DNA of 64,000 bases from Aquilaria yunnanensis. Taxonomy: Eukaryota; Streptophyta; Magnoliopsida; Malvales; Thymelaeaceae. The stretch lies in NCBI GenBank assembly GCA_039654915.1, contig CM077593.1:40518501-40582500 (forward strand), read 5' to 3'. Under the pieces are notes generated by a model, which had not been told where the DNA came from, ran no database searches, and saw only the letters and a list, made by a program, of their open reading frames with translations. Positions 51,901-61,466 of the stretch are shown here, one piece after another. Numbering within the stretch: the first letter of the stretch is position 1; every line of letters begins with the position of its first letter. A program made the position numbers and the translations under genes.

Positions 51901-54900
51901 TTAAGTGTAGAATTTCTTCAAGGCATCTGAGTGCCATGTGTTTTTCAATTCTACGCCTTCGGTGTCGCCAAGTTTGTACACGCCTTTTCGTACTACGGCA
52001 AGAACCAGATAATGTCCTTTCCAGTTCGCGTGAAATACCCTGTGAGATGGCTTTCGGGGTGCAAAGTCAGCCTTTCGGAGAACGAGGTCCCCTTTTTTTA
52101 TTTCTTTTGGCCTGGCTCGTAAATTTATAGCCGCGGCGACTCTTTGCTGGAAAGTTTTTCTTCTCAGCTCAGCTATTTCTTTGTGTTTGCCGACGAGGTA
52201 GAGCTTCGTTCTCAGGCCGAGGTCGTTTCCACCTTCATCAAATACTTGCACTCGTACTGATGGTCTAACTATCTCGATAGGGATGATGGCCTCTGTTCCG
52301 AAGACGAGTGAGAAGGGAGTCTCCCCTGTGGCTCTTCGGGGCGTCGTTCGGTAACTCCATAACACGCTTTGGAGTTCTCTTGGCCTTTTCCCTTTTGCTT
52401 CCCCCAGTATCTTCTTCAGGCCATCTTTTATGGTCCTGTTAGATACTTCCACCTGCCCGTTGCTTTGGGGGTGAGCTACCGGGGCGAAGTGCATCTTTAT
52501 TCCGAGGTCGGTGATAAATTCCTAGAATCCTTTGTCTATGAATTGGGATCCGTTATCAGCCACTAGTACCCTCGGTATGCCGAATCTGCATACAATGTTC
52601 TTCGATACAAACTTCTGCACTTCTTTTGCCGAGATAGTTGCTAGTGGTTCTGCCTCGACCCATTTGGAGAAATAGTCAACCGCTACCGTGCAGAATTTCA
52701 CGCCTCCGGGCGCTAAGGGGAGTGGCCTAATAAGGTCTATACCCCAGACTGCGAAGGGCCAGGGATAGTCAGCCGAAGTTACCAATTCCGAGGGTGCCCT
52801 TTAGATGTTCGCGTGTTTCTGGCAACTACCGCATTTCCGGACGAACTGCCTTGCGTCCTTTCTCAGGGTAGGCCAGAAGTATCCTTGGCGGAGTATCACT
52901 GCCGCAAGGGCATCAGTTCCAATATGTGAACCGCACATGCCTTCGTGCACCTCTTCAAGGACCATTTCAGTATCCTCTTCATCCACGCATCTTTGCAGCG
53001 GGTTTGCATATCCCTGTCGGTATAACTCTTCGCCAATCAGGAAGAATCGGCCGGAGCGTCTTCGCAGTCTTGCAGCGTCACCACGGTCTTCGGGGAGCAC
53101 ATTTTCTGTGAGGTATCTTTTTATGGGATCTTTCCATCCTTTTCCCGAGGTCGCTATGCTCAGCACTGAGATGCTCGGGTGATCTAGCACCTCGGTGTAT
53201 GTTTTTGACTTCGCCAAGCAATCTGCCTCGGTGTTATTCCGCCGAGGTACATTTTCGATCCGTACGGCGTCAAACTCTTGAATGAGTTTTGCTACCAGCT
53301 CGTGGTATTTTGCCAAGGTTGGGTCCTTCGCCCTATAATCTCCTGCCGTCTGCCGAACCACCAGCTGGGAATCTGTGAGCCTTTAAGTTTCTCACGCCAA
53401 TCCTTCTGGCCAAGCGTAATCCCGCTATGAGGGCTTCATACTCAGCCATATTGTTAGTGACGTTGAAGATAAACTTGATAGCCTTCATTACTTCCAGGCC
53501 TTCGGGGCCTCTGATAATTACCCCAGCTCCCTGGTGTTTGGACCCCGAGGTTCCGTCAACATGTAAGGTCCATTCTGGCTCACCTTCGTTCAGATCCGGA
53601 TGACTGTCCTCAGTGGTGGGTATTTCGGCTATGAATTCTGCCAGTGCTTGAGCTTTTATGGCCTTCCGAGGTTCATAGGTGATATCGTGTTCGCCATGCT
53701 CTATACACCACTTAGAGAGCCTTCCCGAATGATCCACTTTCCTCATAACGTCCCGTAGTGGGAGACTACTTCGGACGATGATGGGGTGAGTTTGAAAGTA
53801 TGGTCGCAGCCTTCTCCCTGCAAGCACCAAGGCATATATAGCTTTTTGCAGCAGAGCATACCTGACTTCGGCGCCATGCAGGGATTTCCTGACGTAATAG
53901 ACTGGCCATTGCTTTGGCCCTTCTTCTTTCACGAGGACCGAGCTTACAGCTTTCTCCGTGACGGTGAGGTACAAAACGAGGGGCTCTCCCTCCCGAGGTT
54001 GTCGCAGAGTTGGCAGGTTAGCCAAGTAGACTTTGAGTTCTTCCCAGGCCTTTTGGCAATCTTCGTCCCAAGGGTGATCATTCTTTCCGAGGTCGCCTTC
54101 CATTTTTGCTGCCTTTGTGAGGACTTTGAAGAAAGGTCGACACCTATCTCCGTACATGGAAATAAATCTGCTCAGGGAGGTTATTCTTCCGGTGAGCCTC
54201 TGCACGTCTTTGACTGTGGCAGGAGTTCGGAACTCAAGCAGCGCCTTAATCTTCTCGGGGTTAGCGTCAATGCCTCTTTCGGATACCATGTACCCAAGGA
54301 ATTTTCCCGAGGTTACCCCGAAGATGCACTTTTCAGGATTGAGCCGAACCCCGAAGGCTCTGAGCTTTTGGAAGGTTTCCTCTAGATCTGCAACGTGATA
54401 GCTAGGCAGCTTGCTCTTGACTATCATATCATCAACATACACCTCCATGTTTCTCCCCATTTGGTCTTTAAAGACCTTGTTCATCAACCTTTGGTAGGTG
54501 GCTCCTGCATTTTTGAGCCCGAAGGGCATCCTGACATAGCAGTATGTTCCTCCCTCGGTGGTGAAGGCGGTTTTTTCTTCATCTTCGGGGTCCATCCTTA
54601 TTTGATGGTAGCCGCTGAAGGCATCTAGGAAACTTAGGAGCCCGTATTCGGCGGTTGAGTCTACCAGTTGGTCTATTGGCGGAAGAGGGTATGAGTCTTT
54701 CTGGCAAGCATCGTTCAAGTTTCTGAAGTCGATGCACATCCGAAGTTTGCTGCTGCCTTCTTTTGTGGCAATCACCACGTTGCTTAACCATTCGGGGTAT
54801 TTCACCTCCCTGATGACTTCAGCGTCCAACAGGCGTTGGACTTCGGTTTTCACAAAGTTGCTCTTATGGGCTGAGATGCTTCGCTTCTTTTGCTGGACAA

Positions 54901-56071
54901 GCTTTGCTTTCGGGCTTACTTTGAGGCTATGCTGTATTATGCCAGGGTGCACCCCTGGCATGTCTTTCGGCGAGTAGGCAAAGAGATCTTTATTTCCCAG
55001 TAGAAAAGATACAAGGTTTTTCTTGTCACCTTCGGGCAAGCTCTTCCCTAATCGGGTAGATTGTCCTGGGACAAGTTCCACTGTTTCTGTTTCCACTCTT
55101 GGGGGTTCTCCTTCTTTTCCCTTCTCTGGTGTCTTTGCCTCTATTGTTTGTTCGAGGTTATTTGCCGGAGCTTTTCGGGCTTTCACAAACACCTTCCTTA
55201 GCTCGGCTTGATCTATGAGGACCTCTGCATCCCCATCCTTGGTGGTGAATGTGACAGTCAAGTACCTCACATCAGGGCGAATGTGCAGGTTTCCCTGTGT
55301 CTGCCTTCCAAGGATGGCGTTGTACGAAGAAGGAATGTCCATGACGATAAATCTTGCCATTGTGGAGGCGTACAACTCAGCTGTTCCGTCGACCGAAGTT
55401 CCTTTTATCATCAGGGGGAGGTCGATCCATCCGAGAACAGGGAGCTCGGACAGTCCAACCCCAAAGGTAGGCGAGGTGACAGGCTTGAGCTCGCTGCTGG
55501 AGATGTCCAAGTTCGGCAGTAAATGCGAGAATAGGACGTCAGTATTTGATCCATCATCAAGCAACACTCTCTTGACGTCCCAGTTCCCTATCCTTGCCAT
55601 GATCAGCAGCGGATCGTCATGGGGGAAGATGACGGTGGATCCGTCCTTGCGAGCCAGTTTCTTTGCCGGGCTCTCATATTCCATGACCGCAATCTCTCTG
55701 GCCTTCCGCTTTCTTTCCGAGGATGGGAGTCCTATGGTGATGGTTTGTATTACCCCTGCCGGAGGTTGAGGGCGCCTTTTTGGACTTCGGTTCCTCCGCC
55801 TGTCGGAGTCATAGTCCTCATCTTCGGCCCTTTCTTCCTCCACTTTTCTGCCTTTCGGGGATGGCATCCGCAGGTATTTCTGAAGTTGGCCCTACTTTAT
55901 CAGCGACTCTATGTACTTCTTCAGCTGGAAGCAGTCCTCGGTGTCATGACCGTGGTCGTGATGAAACTGGCAGAACTTCTTTGCATTCTTCTTATTATCG
56001 GCTGTCATGGCCCTTGGCCGCCGAATCTGCGTCCCTTGCCTTTCCAGCGCCATGAGGATGTTGGTCCGTGT
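51901..56071 (-). pseudogene. gag-pol: Tat2 gag (3' part) and pol, broken
   Basis: Homology to Tat1 runs from the gag zinc-knuckle region (56071) to the end of integrase (stop at 51901). Open stretches are 55867-53333 (protease VLLDDGSNTDVLFS, RT with YVDDM, first RNase H), 53361-52801 (second RNase H and integrase zinc region), 52785-52522 and 52494-51901 (integrase core and tail). Defects: a TAG in gag at 55892-55894, a 2-bp deletion in the second RNase H near 53375, a TAA at 52801-52803 and a TAG at 52522-52524. The 5' half of gag is removed from view by the Tat3 insertion. Confidence 0.92.
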
Positions 56072-56938
56072 TGATAGCCAAAGGCTATTGCCTCAATCTG
56101 GCCGAACACCCTGCCACAACAATGGCCAGAAGAACTGGCGCTTCCCGGGAACAGGTGGAATCATGCACCTCGGGAGATAGCCGGAGAGCTCCGAGCCTCG
56201 GCACGCCAATAAAACTTGAGGACTCTATTCGCCCCCCAAGGTTGTGAACAGCGCGCCTTCGGAAAAGTGGCACCAGACATTGCTGCCCGAACATGATATC
56301 CCCGAAGGCGGAACCCCATGGAACTCGGAACCCCCGAACTGAGGGTATGCTTCCCGAAGAGGCTCTGTCCGAACTAGAGGACGACCTCGCCCAGGGACCT
56401 CGGGAGTACGGCAGGAGCATTTAAGGAAGCATTTAAGGAAGCCTCTGACACGTCCCACCATAGACGTAAAAAGCCTCCCTGACGCGCAGACGCCATCAGA
56501 ATCACATCATGGCTCGTCTCAGCACAAGGCTCGAGGCCATCTGGTTACCAACTATCTGTCCCCTACGCCCAGAAGTTCAGGAGCATCCGACCGCACACGT
56601 GTCATGATCTGAACGGGCTAGGTATTCCTATATATACAGGAAATAAATACTTGACAGGAGGTTGGTTGGCCGGAGATACAGCTCCCACACTCTGAGAAAA
56701 TACCAGGCGAGACTTTTCTGCCTTTCTCTTTGAGCTAGTGACTTTCTCCTTTTTCCGGCCACCACTGACTTGGGCGTCGGAGGCTCCCCTCTCGGAAAAA
56801 CACTCCGGGGGCCTCCTAACCCTGTTTACCAGCTTTTCAGGTACTCTCCTTGGGGCGATCCACCTTCCAGGCGTTCTTCCTCCTAGAAGTCTCTTCAACA
56901 GTCATCATGACTCACAACGATGAGGCCCCAGGCCATCA
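56072..56938 (+). repeat. Tat3 5' LTR
   Basis: It is 867 bp, starts tgatagccaaaggct, ends ccaggccatca and is the inverted counterpart of 11033-11899. The TATATATA promoter box is at 56629-56636, and the gag ATG at 56907 lies inside the LTR. Confidence 0.95.
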
Positions 56939-58815
56939 TTTGGCGCCGTCTGTGGGAACCGGCTCACAAATCGCCGTCGTTGAGACTCTGCGTTCTAAGG
57001 ACAAGGGACTCCCAAGGTCCTCGTCCGCGCCTGAGATACAACCGGCCGCTGAGCAGACATTCCCAGAGACTTCTACGCCCGAGGAAGACCGCCCTCTGGT
57101 AATCACCATGAGCTTCTTGAGGGACTTTCAGCGCTCGGTCGTTGCTGAAATGACTCAGCAGATCGACCGAAGATGGCCACAGCAGTCACAGGCCCAGAAA
57201 CCCTCCTCATCAGCACACCCTCGGGAGAGAAGCCCCAAGTCTACATACCGCAGTTCAGGAAGTGGAGAGCCTCGCGGAGAATCATCCACAGAAGATATAG
57301 CCCTCGGGAAACGGCCTGTGGGACAAACCGGGTCCAAGCGACCGAGAGTCTCACAGCGAAGCAGTTCGTCGCCCGAGGCGAGGTCCCTGACCCCTCCGCG
57401 CCGAACTCGCTCCCCGAAGAGGCGCCGTCGATCTCCCTCCCGTGAAAATGGTCCTAGCGCCACTGCGCTTATGGAAAGGATATTGGCACGGCTGGACAGA
57501 GTGGAGAAGCAAGTGGCCAGAAAACCCGTTTGGGACAGGCTGTCGGGGGCATTATGCGAAGATGACTCCCCGTTTATTCGCGCCGTCGTTGAGGCAGCTA
57601 TGCCAGGCGACTTCAGAGTGCCTAGGCTGGAGATCTATGATGGCCGGACTGATCCACAGGCCCATCTGACGAAGTACAGACGGAGCATGATAATGCACGG
57701 AGCTGATGACGCTACCATGTGCAAATGCTTCGAAGTCACCCTCACGGGCCCAGCAACAGCATGGTACAATTCCTTGCCCCCAGGGACTATCACTGAGTTC
57801 CAGGAGTTGTCCGCAGCCTTCACCCAGCAGTTCATTGGGAGCAGGCCGACGGCCAAAATGCCTGTGCAGATGTTCGACATAGAGCAGAGAAACGGAGAGA
57901 CAATCCGAGACTATGTCGAACGATTCAACAGGGAAGCACTCAGCGTCCCGGACTTCTGGCCCAAAATCCGCATCCTCGCTATGACACGGGGCCTTCGGCG
58001 TGACTCACAGCTGTTCTACGAGTTCTCAAAGGACCCCCCGGAGACCCTCGGAGAATTTTACCGAAGGGCAGAGCAACACATGACAGCCGAAGGGTCCAGT
58101 CAGCAAGCTCGGCATCTTTCTGTACACACAGGCCGACCACGACGAATGCGAGGAAGGAAACCTCAAAGTTTCACGCCCTTGAGCACGACACGGACCAACA
58201 TTCTCATGGCGCTGGAAAGGCAAGGGACGCAGATTCGGCGGCCAAAGGCCATGGCCGCCGATAATAAGAAGAATGCCAAGAAGTTCTGCCAGTTTCATCG
58301 CGACCACAGTCATGACACCGAAGACTGCTTCCAGCTGAAGAAGTACATAGAGTCGCTGATCAAACAGGGCCAGCTTCGCAAATACCTGCGGATGCCCTCC
58401 CCAAAAGGCAGAAAAGAGGAGGAAGAGAGGGCCGAAAATGAGGACTATGACTCTGACAGGCGGAGAAACAGAAGTCCAAAAAGGCGTCTTCCACCTCCTG
58501 TAGGGGTCATCCAAACCATCACCACGGGGCTCCCATCATCGGAAAGAAAGCGGAAGGCCAGAGAAATTGTAGTTATGGAGTATCAAAGTCCATCAAAGAA
58601 ACTGGCTCGCAAAGATGGCTCCACCGTCGTCTTCCCCCACGACGACCCGCTGCTGATAATGGCGAGAATAGGGAACTGGGACGTCAAGAGAGTGTTGCTT
58701 GATGATGGCTCAAATGCTGACGTCCTATTCTCGCACTTACTGCCGAGCTTGGGCATCTCCAGCAGCGAGCTTAAACCTGTCACCACGCCCACCTTCGGCG
58801 TTGGGCCATCCGAAC
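56907..58815 (+). CDS. gag: Tat3 gag and start of protease, truncated
   Basis: The frame is open from the ATG at 56907, in the LTR, through the PBS to the chromovirus junction. It then runs 17 bases into foreign sequence before a stop at 58830-58832. It contains the Ser/Arg-rich region, the gag core (IYDGRTDPQAHLTKY), the zinc-knuckle-like CQFHRDHSHDTEDC and the protease motif VLLDDGSNADVL. Compared with Tat1 it lacks 15 codons after EQHMTAE (near 58085), an in-frame loss between two Ala-Glu repeats. No nonsense codon is present in the surviving part. An upstream TTG-initiated extension (56850) is not needed. Confidence 0.92.
56941..56960 (+). other. Tat3 primer-binding site
   Basis: TGGCGCCGTCTGTGGGAACC lies two bases after the LTR and is identical to the Tat1 site. 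It is probably tRNA-Asp-like, as in related Tat and Athila elements. Confidence 0.8.
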
Positions 58816-59844
58816 TGTTACGGCCCTTCTAGAGGGAGGTAAGGATTTTAGAATTTAGTTTAGAAGTTTAATTTAAGTTTGCCTAGCAAGAATTAAGAAG
58901 TTTGCCAAAGTTCACTAAGTTCCGACAAGAATAAAGCTCTGAACTAAGTTCAGGGGCAAAATGGTAATTTTGCACCCTGAATGGCCGGGACGAGTCCCGA
59001 GTGTTTTAAAATGAATTTTAGAACTTAACTTTTAACCTTAACTCAAACTCAACAAATAGACAAGGATTTAATCAAGAATTGTCAAGTTACAAAGATGGGG
59101 GACCTAATTGCACTGAACTTGAAACCTTGGTGATCTTAGTTGCTAAGTGAGGGTTTAAGAAGGGAAAGAGGGGGAGAAGCTACCATTAACACGTTCTTAA
59201 GCTTCCCTCACTCATTTCTCTCTCAAACTGAACTTGGAATCAAGTGATCTTGGTGTCAAGAGGCGCAATTAAGGGTGTATAAGCTTGGAGAAGTGATTTT
59301 CAAGCTTAAATCCATGTTTTTGAAGCTTGGAAGAGTGTTTTTCTCCATCCCCTGTTTTTGAACGAGGTATGATTCATGTTCTTGATTGAATTCATGTTAT
59401 TTGGTTGATTGGAAGCTTGGGTTTTGGTTGAAAGAGGTGTTTTTGATGTTTTAGAGCTTTGTTTTGGTTTGAATTTGTGTAGAACTTTGGAAGCTTGTTT
59501 GGAAGAGGAAGGGTTCGAATTCTTGCTTGTTCTTGGTGTTAAGGTAAGGGAGAAAGTGTTTTTAAGTTGTTGGATTGCTTTTGAATTGAAATGGATTGAG
59601 AAAGTTGAGTAATTTTTGGGTATGGTATGAAGAAACGTTTTGGGAATTATGATGGACTAGCTAGATTCGAAGGATTGGTTTGATGCTTCTAATGCATCAT
59701 AGTTTGGCTTTGATAGTTGGTTTTGTTCCTTGCAACATGTACTTCATGTGTATGAAATTTGGTAACTTTTGATGCATGTTTGCTATATGTATTTGGTTGC
59801 CAAAGTTCGTAGCAGCAAACGGCCGAATTCTGCATTTCTGCAGA

Positions 59845-59971
59845 ATTGGCGACGCGGCGCCAATTGGCCCGAAAATTGGCGACGCGTCGCCAATTCAATA
59901 TTTCTTCACAGAGCGTTTGCTCGTCGGCGACGCGTCGCCAATCCCTTTTGCCTTTGGCGACGCGGCGCCAA
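59845..59971. repeat. Four GC-rich palindromes in the chromovirus C LTR
   Basis: attggcgacgcgtcgccaat at 59875-59894 is a perfect 20-bp palindrome. Close variants are at 59845-59864 (gacgcggcgcc centre), 59924-59942 and 59954-59971. They are CpG-rich islands in AT-rich surroundings, spaced about 30 to 50 bp. Confidence 0.9.
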
Positions 59972-60398
59972 CACAAGAAAATGGGGGGTTTGACTTTTTG
60001 CTGCGTTGACCCGACCGAGACTACGGAAGGCTCGGAATGTGCCTAAGGGTCCGAGGATCCTGATGGTACTCCGAAACTTCCGAAAGTCCCACCGGAAGTA
60101 TGAGTTTTCTTGAACTGTTTGAGGTAAGTAAGTTGCTTAGGCAACAAGTAAGGAAACAAATGTTGCAATTGAACTTAATTAGCTATCAATAGCTCAGGTG
60201 AGAGGTTTAGAACCCTCGTCGGCCTAGCCGTGCCGGAGCCACGAGGCCACGAGGCGAAACCTTGTTCATCTAGTTTACATCAAAGAGGCCCTGCGGCCTA
60301 GTCTACAAGTCCCATCATAAATTCCCCTGCATAACAACTAGGTGAGAGGTTCTATGTTTGACTGAGGCTTGCTAAGGTTCGCCCTTGAGCCATATGAT

Positions 60399-60503
60399 AG
60401 GTTGCTAAGTGATAGCGCTTGGCCTATATGTCAGGTTGCTAAGTGTTGGCGCTTGGCCTGTATATGTGTCAGGTTGCTAAGTGATTGCACTTGGCCTGAT
60501 ACA
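60399..60503. repeat. Three-unit tandem repeat in the chromovirus C LTR
   Basis: Three units of about 32-37 bp (60399, 60431, 60467) share aggttgctaagtg and gcgcttggcct, with small differences. Confidence 0.85.
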
Positions 60504-61330
60504 GAGGACTACTTGAGGAGAGGTCTACCGGCCTAGTATATATATATATGACTAGTACCCTCATGCTGTGTGAGCTCGCAGCCAGAGTCCTAGCTTTTCT
60601 TGCAGGTACATCGAAGACCCTTACTGAGAATGTTGAATTCTCACTCCCTGTTTGTTATGCAGAGTCTGGAGTAGCAGGACCGGATAATCACTGAGGATTA
60701 TCACGGTAGTACCTTTTTGTCTGTAAAGGTACGGTAGTTGAGAAACTTTAAGTTTCTAGCCTGCTTAAGTGTTTAATTGGTCTGTTGGTCAGGCTGTGGT
60801 ACTAACTTGCTTCTTCCTTTGGCTGCAGAGCCTAGTAGCACTTGGCAAAGGACTTGTGAGACTCGCCACTGGGACAGGAGTCCAAAGTGGGAGCTAGGGT
60901 AAAAGATCTCAGCAAAGTCTTGTATTTTGATACAGTACTTTATTTTGCCTCCAGTATTTATGTTATAAAGAGTCCTTGACTCAGGGGATTGTTCTCTGGG
61001 TGAGAGCATTAGTTACTTATGTATAAATGCTTTCACGAGCGGTGTATGTGTAGTTAATCACTCAAAGGTTGATTTTGATATGCTTTGGCATTTTGTATTT
61101 ATTTATATAGAATTTTACCTAGCCGGCTAAATGTCTAAATGATTAAATGTTTTATGGTTTTAATAAACCAAGTCAAAGCATAAGTGCATACATATTGCAT
61201 TTCTAGGTTAATCAACTAGTAGCATTGGATTTAATCCACACACATAACCAGCTAGCCAATTACAATCCACCGTGAGACAAACGCTCACAGGGTATCCCGG
61301 GCAGGGGCACGGGGATCGTGTCAGTGTTCT

Positions 61331-61342
61331 TGGTATCAGAGC
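61331..61342 (+). other. Chromovirus C primer-binding site (initiator tRNA-Met)
   Basis: tggtatcagagc is the standard initiator tRNA-Met complement of plant LTR retrotransposons. Confidence 0.95.
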
Positions 61343-61466
61343 TAAGGGTTTTATTTCATGGATATTGGAGGCTTAGACTGAGATCTAGTAGTAAAGTCCA
61401 AGTGCTAGGAAGTTAGTACTGACCAACATCTGGGGAAATGTTGTCTGGTTGTGGTTGCAGGTTATT

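Larger units (their letters stand above)
39015..56071 (-). mobile_element. Tat2: Tat-lineage element, split by Copia and truncated by Tat3
   Basis: It has the same gene order as Tat1: 3' LTR at left (39015-39572 plus 47960-48282), purine tract, antisense gene (plus), short repeat spacer, pol and the start of gag (minus). A complete Copia element lies within its LTR, and Tat3 inserts at 56072 inside gag, so its 5' LTR lies outside the window. It carries several inactivating changes in both genes. Confidence 0.92.
56072..58815 (+). mobile_element. Tat3: 5' end of a Tat-lineage element
   Basis: A 5' LTR, PBS, gag and the start of protease in plus orientation are inserted in the gag of Tat2. Tat3 is cut at 58815, in the protease coding region, by the chromovirus at 58816. 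The LTR is 867 bp, as in Tat1. Its remaining part should lie beyond the window. Confidence 0.93.
58816..61323 (+). repeat. Chromovirus C 5' LTR
   Basis: It begins tgttacggcccttct exactly where homology of Tat3 to Tat1 ends. Its end is placed at gtgtca (61323), seven bases before the primer-binding site. The end call rests on the CA terminus and is not confirmed by a second LTR. It holds the palindrome cluster at 59845-59971, a three-unit repeat at 60399-60503 and a (ta)n run near 60537-60548. No gene was seen. Confidence 0.8.

Noticed and set aside
56850..56906. N-terminal extension of Tat3 gag
   Set aside because: It starts at a TTG. The ATG at 56907 is conserved with Tat1 and is the first ATG of the predicted transcript.
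59769..59993. Repeat protein with WRR(G/V)AN units
   Set aside because: The repeats are a by-product of the GC palindromes read in one frame. They also appear on minus, and the region is LTR.
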